From Morella rubra (taxonomy: Eukaryota; Streptophyta; Magnoliopsida; Fagales; Myricaceae): a stretch of 64,000 nt of DNA. Below the pieces are notes generated by a model. The model did not search any database. It had not been told where the DNA came from and saw only the letters and a list, made by a program, of their open reading frames with translations. The stretch is from NCBI GenBank assembly GCA_003952965.2, contig CM025855.1:958840-1022839 (forward strand), in the 5' to 3' direction. Made by a program: the position numbers and the translations under genes. Shown here piece by piece: positions 11,691 through 23,410 of this stretch (positions within the stretch are counted from its first letter, which is position 1; each line of letters begins with the position of its first letter).

Positions 11691-12734
11691 TTATTTGATT
11701 TTCAAATTTCCAAGTTTTTTGGGCGTCTTCTTTATACCGAGGTTCTTGTTTTCATAAACAACGGGTCGAGGTCTTCCATTCGAATCAGTCCTAGAACGAT
11801 CTTGGGTTCCCTTTCGTTGTTGGGTCTCGTTATTCTTGGCGAGGTTCACATCATCAAGTTGCTGCAACAATTCTAAATGAAAAATACATTTATTAAAAGA
11901 CTGTTTTGACCATGAGAAAACTGCCAATTTACATAACACTTTCAGGTATGTTACCTCTAAATGCTCAAAAGAAGCCCACTGAGCGACTCGATGAGCAAAC
12001 TCATTTGCCGCTCTTTTTACATGCTTAAATTCCCAATAGGTCCTGGAAACAGATAAGCTACATATGTCAGCCACAATGGGAGAAATTTGGTTGACCATAG
12101 CAGAGCTAGGATTTTGATTTGCCTCAATCATTAGGAGAGAATCACCTTCAAGGATAATGCCGTGAGAGGGTAAAAAAAACGCCTCCTGGGCAGCATAGAG
12201 AGTTGCCCATGCCTCGCCCACAAGTGGGCCACAAGGAGGTAACCTCTTCGTTCGAACAAAGAGGACATGACCTTCAAAGTCTCGACAGACAACAGCTGCA
12301 AGAGCAAAGGATTTTCGAATGGCTACGTCAAAATTAATCTTCCAATATGCCCGCAGTGGTGGTTGCCATACTAGAGTGGGGGTGGGATTTTTCTCCCTCC
12401 ATGCTGAGGAAAATTCAGAATAACGATGCTTAATAGTACTAACAAGAGCTAAAATATCCAGCTCGCCACCCTTGTGTAAAAGTTGATTTCTCGAGTACCA
12501 AATAGAATCAAAGAGAATGGCAACAAACCGAGTGAAGTGTTGTTGCTGGTCCAGAGGAATGTTGAGCAACTGAGCCAATTTCAGTATAATTTTGAGCCAT
12601 TCAGAAATACTCAGGGATGGCAAGTGCTGGATAATGAGCAGCCAAGGGCCTTCTCTCCACGTAATCTGAGCTATAGGAGAGCTTTTGCTAAGTTGGAAAA
12701 TCTGCTTCCTTTGATAAAGTGTTTGCTCAACCAT
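11691..12734 (-). mobile_element. LINE-derived RNase H-like reading frame, 347 codons
   Basis: One open frame of 347 codons. The first third resembles the linker after LINE reverse transcriptases (IWYSRNQLLHKG). The middle is an RNase H fold: YWKINFDVAI with the first catalytic Asp, GEAWATLYAAQEA with the Glu helix, LEGDSLLMIEA with the second Asp, and finally RAANEFAHRVAQWA. About 70 residues at the end look unrelated and probably read through into flanking sequence. This matches the 3' end of a plant non-LTR retrotransposon, 5' truncated. It lies alone with no reverse transcriptase next to it. A free-standing RNase H-like host gene is possible but less likely. Confidence 0.65.
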
Positions 12735-12759
12735 GACTTAACTCTTGCCGTAATGTGAT

Positions 12760-13779
12760 CCACAAGACTTCGGCAATCATGACTTTCAGTTTAGATGCTT
12801 GTGAATTCGTGATGCTTCACTCTGTCGAGACTTGTACAGAATGTGTTGAATGCATGTGCTCTACCAAAGCGGTCGAGAATGGTATTCATAACGTGGAGCT
12901 CTTTCTGTTGAATTTAAAATGTATTTTTTAGAGTTTTCTTTTTGGGGAATGTAGTGAGGCATTTATGTTTTTATGTGTTGACCCATTTACTATTGTTGGA
13001 TGAATTTGATCACTCTCTCTTGCCTTTCCACCTAACCATTAAGACCTCTCCTTGTCCCAATGCAGCCTTTCCCTTCACCAATGCAAGCTTCATCTTCCCA
13101 TGCACATTCATCCCATCTTCTTTTCAAAATTCGTAATTCCTCCACGGTCATATGAAAATTTTCATTTATCTTGTTGGAATTACATGAAAATTATCTAGAA
13201 CCTCTTCCTAAGTCCTATATATATTCTAGCCTACCTCTCAAGTTATTCATTCCATCATATCCTATCTAAACCCACAAAAGAGAGAGTGTTCCTAGTTTTG
13301 TCTCCAACAATTTCCATAGTTTGTAAGTGTGGTCCTATCTAAGTTGTATTATTTCCTTTTTCAATTAATAAGAAGTGTTTTTCTTCTTTTAGTTTGATCT
13401 CTTCTATTTTGGCTATGAATCTTTGGGTTAGTGTGATTTTGTTGCACTATTTGAGAATCGATTGTTCTACTGAATTTGAGCATTTCATTTCTCTACACTT
13501 TTGAAGCCCTTGCTTTCTTGAGAAAGAGGAGGCATGTCAGCTCATTGCAACTAGCTACATTGCAAAACTAAGGATACGGCCTCTTGGTGGTCTTATTTTT
13601 CCTTTAGAGGCCCAAAGATGTTACATGCCCTACGCCCTCTACTGGAAGGTTTCCCTTTTTTGGTTTTCCAAATTAATCCTGCAGATACAGACAATTCAGA
13701 ACAGACAATTCAGAATGATATGTGGGCTATCCATATACAGCATCGTTTTCTTTCTTTTACAAGTAATTATTGTTTCCAT
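12760..13779. other. Spacer downstream of ABCC copy 2; no gene seen
   Basis: About 1 kb between the LINE fragment and the stop codon of ABCC copy 2. Its right-hand 150-300 bases should be 3' UTR of that minus-strand gene. Open frames on either strand are short and have no recognisable content. Confidence 0.5.
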
Positions 13780-16700
13780 TCAATGTGGTTCTGTAGAATG
13801 AGAATGGGACCAGTATTCCTTCACAAGCTGTCCAAACAGCGAATCTTCTCTCTTCATTAACGTCGTTGGTGTGTCATACTCCACTAGTTTTCCTGAAGAA
13901 AAAACTGATTTTAGGCTCACTCAAGCCTAGAAAGTGTTATTTACAGGAGAGGTTAAAGCAATTGTTGTAACTCACCATCACTGATGGCTAGGACCATGTT
14001 GCAGTCCATGACGGTTGGTATCCTGTGCGCCACAATGATTACAGTACGATCTGCAAATTCAGAACGAATGGTTTTCTGCAGAATCATATCAGTTGCATTA
14101 TCAATCGATGCAGTTGCTTCATCCAGCACCAATATCCGACTTCTCCTCAAAAGTACACGCCCTAAACAGAATAGTTGCCTCTGCCCTGCGCTCCAATTGG
14201 ACGCATCTCCCACAACTGTAGAACAGAGTAGTTGTTCAAAGTAACTTAAAACTGAGACCACTGCATATAGGAAGAATGTTGAAAAGCTTACCTAATGACT
14301 CTAGGCCTTTTCCTTTCTCCTGAAGAGCCTCTTGTAGCTGGGACTTTCCAATGACCTTCAATTGCAAAATTACTCTCACTGTTATGCATAGTTATGGCAG
14401 AATTGAATAAGTTAAGGCAGGAAAAGTCTACTTCCTATACAAGCATTTTTAAGCAACCATAAGCATAAAAAGAACCTCAGTACCTCCCATATTTCTTGGT
14501 CAGAATATTGAGACAATGGATCCAAATTGTATCTCACAGTCCCGTTGAAAAGAGTAGGGTCTTGAGGTATTATTCCCAAACGTGACCTGAGGTCATGGAG
14601 TCCAATTGTAGAGATGTCGATGCCATCGACTGTAATCTTCCCTGCAGCTGGCTCCACCAGACGAAACAGAGCACCAATGAGAGTAGTCTTACCACTTCCA
14701 GTCCGGCCAACAATGCCAATCTTGTGCCCTCCTTCGAAAGTGCAACTTATCCCACAAAGAACAAGAGGTGTGTTGGGCCTATATCTCACCTGTTTTAAGA
14801 TAAATAACCCTTCTCAGCATGCTAATTGTTCTTTTAGCACTTCTGCTATTAAAAGCAATCAATGTTTACCTGCAAATCTTCTACCTCCACCTTACCCACA
14901 GCTGGCCAATCAGTTGAGGGGCGGCTCTCTTCTATTATTTGAGGGGCTTCACTAGGAATATGCATGTATTGATTAAGCCTTTCTACAGAAATGATGCTAT
15001 TAGCTATACCGCACTGTTTTTGAATGGAACGGACAAGGTTGTTGTTTAAGGAAAGACCATAAGAAAGCGCCATCCCAATAAATCCTGTGATTGAAAGATG
15101 TCATTTGGAAGAGTTTTTACTTCACTAACAATCTAAAATACTATTTTCGGATATTTCATCTTACAGGCTACAAACTACGCATAGGCGTACAAGATGTGCA
15201 AACCCCTAAAAGACTGCAATGTTCATCCTTCCACGAACCCTTATTGTATACTCACCAGAGCTAAAAGTCCGGGGAGGAAGCAAAACCATGCAAAGTGCTG
15301 CAGAGGAAAGGACAGCTGCACTGACTATTTCTATCCACAGAATCAACCACTCATTTGCAGCAAAACTGTGGAAAAAAGGACTAGCATTTGTGTCAATGAG
15401 GTCGAGGCTTTTTGAAAAGAAGCGGTCTTCCTTCTGAAAAGCCCTTATTGTCGTGTCTCCTGCCAAAGACTCAGCTAGATGATTTGCCACCGAGGACTTG
15501 GTTGTGGCATTTATCCGCATCAATTCTTTTGCAGAGGCAAAGTAGTATCTCTAGTAGCAAAACAAAACGCCATTTACTCTCAGATTTGATTATTAAACCC
15601 AACTATAAATATCAAGATATGCAAGGAAGAATTCAAGAGGACTGTTATTGCAAATTCTTCACAATGTTAATGATTATATGGCTTATAGAAGAGAAGCGCC
15701 AACAGAGAAAATTATTCACGAAAGGACCTTGTCTGGTGTTACCTGCAGTCTAACTGCGAGAAAAATCATTGGAATAGAGACAATCAAGACTTGCCAGGTG
15801 ACAACGGCAAGTACAAGAAGAGCAGAGCAAGCATTTATGGTGGAGGAAACGGAAAAGATGAGGCCGAACGGGACATCAAGATCTATGGTGCTTAGATCAG
15901 ACGAGACCTGCACATATGGACAGGAAGCACATAACATTAGTTTTAGGCTACAGGGATAAAAACCTGCTACTTTTGCCATGCTTACCCGGCTAAGTATCCT
16001 TCCCTGAGGCGTGGAGTCGTAAAAAGACATGGGCGCTTGAAAAAGGGAGTTCAAGAGCTGCGCAAACAAGGATTCTGAAGATTTAAGGCCCAAAACAACC
16101 GTACAACGACTTCTACACAATAAAAACAGTATGGCTGCCAATCCAATCAACAGATAAACCAAGACCAATCGCAATGTGCTAACATGGGGATCGTCAACGT
16201 TAGCAGCCATCCAAGAGTTCTGCAATATCTGACCAATCGCAACTATAAGGTGAGAGACGCTCGCAATGGAGAAGTACAAGAACCCTTTATTATTCTGATT
16301 CAGATATTGCATGTAAGGTTTGAAGCCGGTGTCTCCTATTTCTCTCTCTTCTTGCTTAATCAGTTGATCACCTTCAAAGGCTTTGCATTGCTTCTCTTCA
16401 TAATTCTTCCTTATCTCTCTGGATGATGTTCCGTATCTATGGCTGGAAGTAAGGAGTGCAAGTCGTTCAGAACCTGCCGTCTCTTTGTGTGCGTTAACAA
16501 GGTCCTGAAATTCTTTGCTGGAGGCCAATAAGCGATGATAAGGACCTTCTTGTAGGATTTTCCCGTCTGACATCAACTGTTCATTAAAAAAAAAAAAAAA
16601 ACTCACATCAACTCCTTCTGGAGAACTAACGGTAATGGGGATTTTTGGCAGTAAATATAGACATGGTGGCCTTGAGATATCTCCAAAATAGTCGGGAAAA

Positions 16701-19474
16701 TTTCCATGGGAAAATAAAAAAAAAATTTGATCAAAAAGTGCTCCTTACACTTTGATCTGTAATTAGATAGGAAAGACTATGCGGAAGTCACTTTTAGTAT
16801 ACTAACCAAAACAGAATCGAAAGCAGGCAGGAAATCAACTTGATGGGTCACAAATAATACCGTCTTCTCAGAAAGTGCCCCCAAAAAATATTCCTGCAAC
16901 ATTTTAAGTAAGCTTAGTCTTGAAGTTAGTAATGGAACGCCAGATAAATGGTAAACAAGTAAGAAGAAGACATGGAAGGTGTGGGAAGATCTGATTACAT
17001 TAAATAAACTCGTGGCAGTTTGTGCGTCTAAAGCACTGAATGGATCATCTAAGAGAAATATATCAGCATTCTGATAGAGCGCACGAGCAAGTTGGACACG
17101 TTGTTTCTGACCTCCGCTTAAATTAACTCCTCTTTCCCCTATTTCAGTGAGATCACCGAAAGGGAGCAACTCAAGATCCTTTACCAATGAGCACCTCTCT
17201 AGTGTTTCTCCGTATCTTTCACTATCCATTGCAGATCCAAATAAGATATTCTCCTGTATTGTCCCAGTCTGAATCCATGCTATTTGAGAAACATAGGCAA
17301 TCTTCCCAGAGATTTTAATCTGCATATTTGACATTCTCACATTTATCTATTGAAAGGCGGGCAAGAATTATATGCTTTCCTGGAGCAGTCACCGCAGTGG
17401 AGTGTGGGTTGGATATCACGGAAGCAAAACAAATTGGCTCACAGCATAGCAAAATGGGCAATGCAGTCCCAGTATTTTGGAATGGAGGCACTAGGCCTTC
17501 TCCTCGGTCTGTACTAAACTGTGATTGGAATTATGAGCCCCCTTAAAATAGTGTGGGTTTATACTACCTTTTGTACTTTGGCCTAGAAAAAAAATAAAAA
17601 AAGCAAGTAAAAGATGAATTTCTCAAGTGAAGGGCAACCGACAGCTCTCAAGATGGGGATTGTGGAGGCCCTGAAAAGAGGATTTACATCGGTGATAGTG
17701 GAGGGAGATTCGTTACGAGTTATGGATGCTCTGAAGGAATTCGTCAAGAAGACTGATTGGCGTATACATCAAGTAATCAGGGAGATCCACGGACTGCTTC
17801 AGAAGTTTGCTTTTTGGAAATGTCAGCACACCAAGAGGGGTGCAAACAATGCTGCGCATTGTCTAGCTCTTTGGGCCGCCTCTGAATTTATTTCGGGAGG
17901 CTTACCTATGTAATTGAGCAAACTGATTTGAACTGGCTGTTTGCAGGGGTTGATCCCCTGATGATGTATTTTTTTGAGCAAGAATGAGGAACCAGTTGTC
18001 TTAAGAAAGAAAGAAAAAAAAAGGTAAAAGAGAAGCAACTACTTACAGATCCCTGAATCTTTGGAACTTCTCCAAGGATTGCTGAGAGAAGGGTAGATTT
18101 GCCTGAGCCAACTTCTCCACATATAGCCACTTTTTCACCAGCTCTAACCTCCAAATTTATGTTCCTCAGAGTGGGGTTTAATGACTTATCTTCCCACGTG
18201 AAGTCTGCTGACTTAATGAAAATAGAGTTCGAATCCCTCTCCCTGTTGCAGTTTTGCTGAATATTTTCTCTCTGCAGCTCTGGAGCCTCCAGGAATTTTG
18301 AAATGCGTGCAAATGCAACCTTCGCTTGAATGAACGCCGCAATAACATCTGGAAAAGAATTAATTGGATCCTGAAGAAGGCGAAAAGTTGCTATGAAAGT
18401 GAAAACATTATTTGCATGTAGAGGAACTCTAAGGAAATAGCATGTTCCAAAGGTAGCAGAGGAGACCAAAAAAGGAGTTGACCAAAAGAGGAGGCTATGA
18501 TATGCTTTGTCCAACTGCACTCCAGATAACCATCTGTACTCCACCTTCCTCAAATTTTCTATAACATTCTTGAAGTGATTTTCCCACGCATATAATTTTA
18601 AAATTTTCATGTTCACTAGAGCCTCAGAACTAGCCTTGAGTCTCTCATCTTGCACTGCAATTAACTTAGACTGAAACTTATGCTGTAACTTTGCAAGTGG
18701 AATACTGCAAAGCACAGTGAGAATTATTGCGGCCACTGCTGCAATTGTTGCTAGTCTCACTGCATGGAAAACGATCGTTAATGCAATTAATAGCTGGAGG
18801 CCTGTGGTCCAAATCTGATGGAACCAAAACGGAAATTCTCCCATCCTGTAAGCATCTACAGTAACATAGTTCATTATCTCGCCCCCGGAGTGCACCATCC
18901 TGGCAGAATTGGATAACCTCAGTTGCTTTTTATAAATTGCTGCTATGAGCATTGATCTCACTTTCAAGCCAATGAGCCTGCATCGGAAGTACCATTGCCT
19001 TTGTGAAATCGATGCTATGCTCTTTGAAAAGAAAAACGATATTGCCAGTACGTGTCCTTCGTACTCGAAACTTTTCCTTCCCTCAGCAACCAGTATGAAG
19101 GCGTTAAGAAGTACAGGACCGGCACACAGTGCGAGAATATTCAGAAAAGCAAAGCACCCTGTTAAGAAAATTTCTTTCCAATAGCATAAAATTAATGCTT
19201 TCCGGATTGATGGCCGGGATGAAGGTCCTGATTTTTGCTGCTTACTCAGTTGCTCCAAGAACAGTAGATGACAATTTTCTGCTCGATCTGTCTCACGCAA
19301 CTTGGGTATATCTTCATCCTCGAGATTTTTTTCCCTCCCCCTTTTCATCAACGGATTCAACCACCAAAATGTCATCCTACTAAGGATTCCGGCTTTGGCA
19401 AAAGGAGTAACAACGGCAGCAGAATCACTTTCGAGCTTCATCTTTCCGTTCTCTCTGTTCATCAAACTCTGCAT
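13780..19474 (-). CDS. ABCC10-like: ABCC10-like ABC transporter, copy 2, lacking TMD0
   Basis: Eleven coding exons with good splice sites: 18047-19474, 16999-17319, 16807-16893, 15986-16576, 15743-15907, 15256-15550, 14870-15084, 14484-14789, 14292-14355, 13976-14215, 13780-13892. They sum to 3,825 nt, about 1,274 residues, with no break. Order: TMD1; NBD1 (Walker [10 protein letters not shown], signature LSGGQKQR, Walker [11 protein letters not shown]); TMD2; NBD2 (Walker [16 protein letters not shown] signature, Walker [12 protein letters not shown], switch His in VAHRI). ABCC proteins pump conjugated or bulky organic anions using ATP, usually at the vacuolar or plasma membrane. The roughly 190-residue TMD0 found in copy 3 is absent, and no membrane-spanning frame lies upstream before the TATA box. 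The start is uncertain: ATG 19474, or ATG 19462 if the GCAATGCAG acceptor is used after a leader intron. Introns, leader and promoter closely match copy 1. Confidence 0.88.
17335..17612 (+). mobile_element. First LINE 3' end inside intron 1 of ABCC copy 2
   Basis: Plus-strand reading near 17,425-17,465 gives [18 protein letters not shown], the end of a LINE RNase H domain. It is followed by an untranslated tail and an A-rich run at 17,587-17,603. It lies antisense to the ABCC gene in the intron between exons 1 and 2. Copy 1 has an ordinary intron of about 190 bases here. Confidence 0.7.
17614..18025 (+). mobile_element. Second LINE 3' end inside intron 1 of ABCC copy 2
   Basis: A 99-codon open frame (17,614-17,913) contains [16 protein letters not shown] (RNase H Asp) and [17 protein letters not shown] (final RNase H motif). 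After the stop come a short 3' tail and an A-rich run at 18,004-18,023. It follows directly on the poly(A) of the preceding LINE piece in the same orientation. The two RNase H sequences differ, so these are two separate insertions. The exon 1 donor at 18,046 is only about 20 bases away and is unharmed. Confidence 0.75.
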
Positions 19475-19651
19475 TGCATAGAGAACAGAAATGCTTTGTT
19501 TATATAGTAAAGTTGATAAACAATTGCTTAATACCACGGATTAAGCCATGTAAACGAATCAGAAAGCTCCAAAATATCTGCTTGCTTGTGAATGAGAATT
19601 TAAAAAGTCTCTACACGTACAAAAATTTAAGTTTAGGATTATGGACATACC

Positions 19652-19891
19652 TTCGTGATAGAGAGTAGAGGTTATTTCTCCTTCTTTCACTGGTGGTTGA
19701 CACAAGAAAGACTTCACTTGGTGCAAATATTGGAGTGAGAGAACCCAAATCAGTATTCAAGTTCAACTGCTAAGGAAATTAAGCAATGACATCTCATTGA
19801 TTCTGTTTTCTATCACAGATGGGTGAACTCAACTCAACGGTCTCACAACAATAATACGAGGACCGTGCTGGCATCAAGGTATCTTATATAG
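19652..19891 (-). promoter_or_regulatory. TATA box and 5' leader exon of ABCC copy 2
   Basis: CTATATAAG on the minus strand at 19,883-19,891 is a canonical plant TATA box. The leader from about 19,855 ends at CACGAAG followed by GTATGTCC (19,651/19,652), a good donor. An acceptor (GCAATGCAG) then lies at about 19,470, just before the coding exon. Leader ATGs run into stops quickly, so the leader is non-coding. The arrangement is shared with copy 1. Confidence 0.6.
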
Positions 19892-20534
19892 AGGATCTCG
19901 TAGCCCATTTGTGTTGCACCTGGACCACTCAATGAGAACGAAGACTAAAAGGATTGTAAAAGAAACCATTCGCAGAGCAGAGAAGAAAAGAGGAAACGTA
20001 CCTAATTGTAGATTAAACAAACAAGTCAGTCTTTGGAGAACTGCATCTATGTGGGTAACTGAGGGCTTTTATCATGCAGGCTTTTAGATCTACTGGGCAT
20101 TTTTTGTCGAGTAACTTTAGGGTTTCTTATCTCGAAGAGTGATTTTTAAGTTGGATTTCCACTAATGTAATTTCTTGAAAGAAACGTTAGTGACTCGCTT
20201 GCGGATTTTCCACTTTGAAAAAGCGTTTTTGTTAGATTGACGAATAGAGTGGAAATAATGTTGGGAGAAACGGCACTGGGAAATAGGAAGTTGTGATGGC
20301 TCACGTCTCTCCTTTGGCAGTACATGCATAAGAGAAGATCTTTCTCCTGGAAGTATTTTTTATTTATTTCCCCTTAGACGTAAAACAAAAATCTATTAGA
20401 GAGCCGATTGTCTAACTCGCACGGTTGAGAGAAATTCCCAGTAAATGAAATGCAACTGGCAAGGACTACAATCCGGCAACTTCCACAGATTCCTTCCTTG
20501 TTCTGGACAATCTTATTGCTTCAGTAGCTGCAAG

Positions 20535-21130
20535 CTGTAGATAAATGCTATTCCTTCACTTTACTTGACAACTCGAATGGTTTTGACAAGCTATAGCAAC
20601 CTTCCTCTAGTTTCCCGCATTTCCCACACTCTTGAATACATTATACCTATACATATGATGTCCTAAAGAACTAGCCGTCAATGTCACATATATAGCCCTG
20701 CTCCAACAGTTATGTTCTTGCTTGCTTGCGCTACAGTACATGTGCCTGCCCTACCCAATGCCATATGAAACCCATGCGCCAGTCCACATTGCAATATCGA
20801 GGCCTCTCCATTTGAAACCCATGCAATAGTCCACGCTGCCATATGTGAAGAGTTTTGTAACAGAAAAGATATGCTAGAATAAAGAATGATCTTCCTTGAA
20901 TATATTCAAACGTACACACAGGTATATATATACACTGTAACAATTCTAACAACCACAGAATATATTTCCTGATGGTGCGGTGTGTAAGACACGTGTAGAT
21001 GCTTTCTGTTATGAGAATTCTTTTAGAACAGCTGATGTGTGAGCTGAGTTGGTTTTCCTTGATGACAAGGAGTCTGTCGTAGATGCCACGGCTGCTGAAG
21101 CTTGTACAGTAGACTGTTCTCTAACACAGT
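20535..21130 (-). mobile_element. Insertion upstream of ABCC copy 2, LTR-like
   Basis: The upstream region of copy 1 (about 7,040-7,220) matches sequence on both sides of this block but lacks the block itself, so about 600 bases were inserted near copy 2. On the minus strand a segment begins TGTTAGAATTGTTACAGTG at about 20,955, typical of a Copia LTR start. I see no second LTR or coding domain, so a solo LTR is the best guess. Confidence 0.4.
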
Positions 21131-21825
21131 GGCTGCCAAATTGCTCTGCATTAATTTTCTTCATGCGAGAAGTTTGACGTCGTGGGAAATGATCAGTGCG
21201 TTGTAAGTTCTCTATGCTCCGGGCATGCGTTCCCATTGAATCGATTACAGCCCTCATTCTGTTTCCCTAACGAATTTGTTGATGTTGATTGACTGTACCG
21301 GCCTATGGGTCGAATAATAAAAACATAATTATAGATCAAAATAGGAAAAATATGGCTCATTGCACATGGGGTTGGAGAAAGACTTTGATCTGAGACCCAT
21401 TGCTCGACCATAAACAGCTAGCCTTTATGGGGATGCATTGTTTTTGATAAGTTTTGGCGCATGATTTGCCTGAGCGTCAGTCATTCGGCGTGCTATTCGC
21501 TATGCAGCAGAGAGCACACACGCACAATCTTTTGGTTCATGCCAACATCTGCAAAAGGAGTTTATCCCAACCCTTTTTCACATTGGATGAAATTTGTCTT
21601 GCCAAAGGGAAAGCGGGATTTGCAGACCGCAGCATACAAGTGATCACATGAACTTCCGAATCAGTTACTATGAAGCTGTTGTCCATTCAAGTAGGTCAGA
21701 CATTTAATGGCAACACTCTGGCTCACCCAATCCATGCAACGCGATCTGAAACTGATACTAAAGGTAATCATACAGCCTATGCGGTCTAGGGTGCACGAGG
21801 TAATAACTTTGTGCCAAATGGTGGT

Positions 21826-21890
21826 GTACAAAGTTCATAGAAGTGGAGCTCTTTCGAGTTTCTGCTGTTCTTTGCCTTCCAAAAATTACA
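21826..21890. repeat. Short direct repeat, left copy flanking RRP40
   Basis: About 65 bases (AAGTTCATAGAAGTGGAGCT, then CTTTCGAGTTTCTGCTG, then TTGCCTTCCAAAAATTACA) recur nearly unchanged at 28,632-28,700 in the same orientation. The two copies bracket the RRP40 gene. They do not look like LTRs, being too short and not ending in TG...CA. Confidence 0.75.
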
Positions 21891-22019
21891 AGTGCTTCTT
21901 CACTGCTTTGAGAGTGAGAGGGGGAGAGGGCTGGGAGCGAGAGACTGCAGTGCTGAGTTAGGTTGTTTTTTACTCTCACAAAATTATAGATTTATTGTAA
22001 ATATGTGTTCAAGAAAAAG

Positions 22020-22172
22020 GGCATGCATACGTATTTCACCGTCTCTTTCTCTCGAGCCCGACTTCCCATTCCCTCTCACTCTCAGCACTCTCCCCTCCCC
22101 TCCGTCCGGCGCTCTCAGAGTCTCTCGCTCCTTGTTTCACATTTACGGCTGCCGGACCCAGAACGATTCGCA
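22020..22172 (+). other. CT-rich leader-like exon with a possible donor
   Basis: A GC- and CT-rich block (CTCTCACTCTCAGCACTCTC and similar) ends at GATTCGCACG followed by GTAACG, a usable plant donor. Such composition is typical of plant 5' UTR first exons. It lies 1.2 kb upstream of the RRP40 start and could be its distal leader, or the leader of a gene whose body is gone. No protein is claimed: the 156-codon frame across it looks like chance. Confidence 0.3.
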
Positions 22173-22868
22173 CGGTAACGCATTCTTCAATTTCGGCCAT
22201 TCTTTTCCCTTTTTTTGCTTTGCATTTGGATTTTGGAGCATTTGGAATTTGGTGGCCGGATGCCGGGATTATCTAGCACAAGATTATTTATATTGCTTTT
22301 TTCTTCTGAAGTGTTTGTTTTTTTGGTTCATTTTCAATGGGCCTACCAAATGTAAAATTTAAGTTGGTCATCTTCGGCTCCGTGACACGGCCCAACGGCC
22401 CCAACCCCGTACTGCGGCGTATTGGGGAGATAAGTACATGAGGAGCTTTTTTTTTTTTTTTTTTTCCTAATCATAGACACTACTTAATCTAAAGGTTTAA
22501 GATTATAAGTTTTGGGCTTAATTATATTATATTAATCACTTACACTTATCACTTATTTCTAATAAGGAATAATTTTTGTTACAAATTTGTTTTTTAGAAA
22601 CTCCTCTGTGAATCATACCACATAATAAGCACACTTTATCTTTGAGTAGAAACCTTTGATCCTATAGACTATTTTTCTCTTTAAGGCTCTTCTACTTTCT
22701 ATTTCGAATGGAAGTCTTGATCTAATAAGCCCTTTTCTTATCATTAGTTGAGGAGATAATTATATGAGAAGTGTCCTAATAGGTTCGTAATATAGGATAT
22801 AGAATACCAGTCAACTATAAAAAAAAATTTAAATCTATAAATCTGGCCAAACTATGTTAAATTAAAAA

Positions 22869-23258
22869 GGAAAATATATTTTTTACCCACAAACTATTAG
22901 GATAATGACATATTGTGCTTCGAATTACTATTTTTAAGACATTACATCGTTAAACTACTAATGTTAAATACTTTACATCCTAAATTATCCACTTTGACAT
23001 ATTACACCCTCAAACTATTAATATTAAATACTTTGCACCCTCCATTTGATAATAATATTTTTAAAAAATTAATAAATTGACAACAATTTTTAATATATGT
23101 AAAATAGTCAAAGACATTATCGTTATTTTAATTTAAAAATTTAATAAAGAGTATAAAATATTAATAATTAATAATTAAAAAGTGTAATATGTAAAAATTG
23201 ATAATTTAGAACGTTAAATACAAAATTATAGTAATTCGGGGTGAAAATATTTTCCCCC
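22869..23258. repeat. Mutator-type MITE with long inverted arms, upstream of RRP40
   Basis: Related throughout to the element at 55,472-55,848 (shared CCCACAAACTA, TTTGACA(C/T)ATTACACCCTC, CTTTGCACCCTCCATTTGA and the AATTGACAACAAT centre), but more decayed and AT-richer. The left arm is made of several degenerate repeats of about 35 bases (a 'CACCCTAAACTA' type unit) and the right arm is their inverse. The flanks AAATTAAAA and AAATTAAAC look like an old 9-bp target duplication. It ends about 150 bases before the RRP40 ATG. Confidence 0.75.
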
Positions 23259-23410
23259 AAATTAAACATTCACGCGATACTTTTTTTTCGGAACAACCAT
23301 TTTACCCTCTCACATGAGTCACATCTACATATTCTAACACAGCGGCAAAACCATGTGAGCGGCAATTTTCAGCCGAAGGAGGAAACTCGAGTCCCTATCG
23401 GAAATTACTA

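Noticed and set aside
21892..22362. 156-codon plus-strand frame upstream of RRP40
   Set aside because: The content is driven by CT-rich leader-like DNA followed by T-rich sequence, with no known motif. A splice donor inside it fits a leader better than a coding exon.
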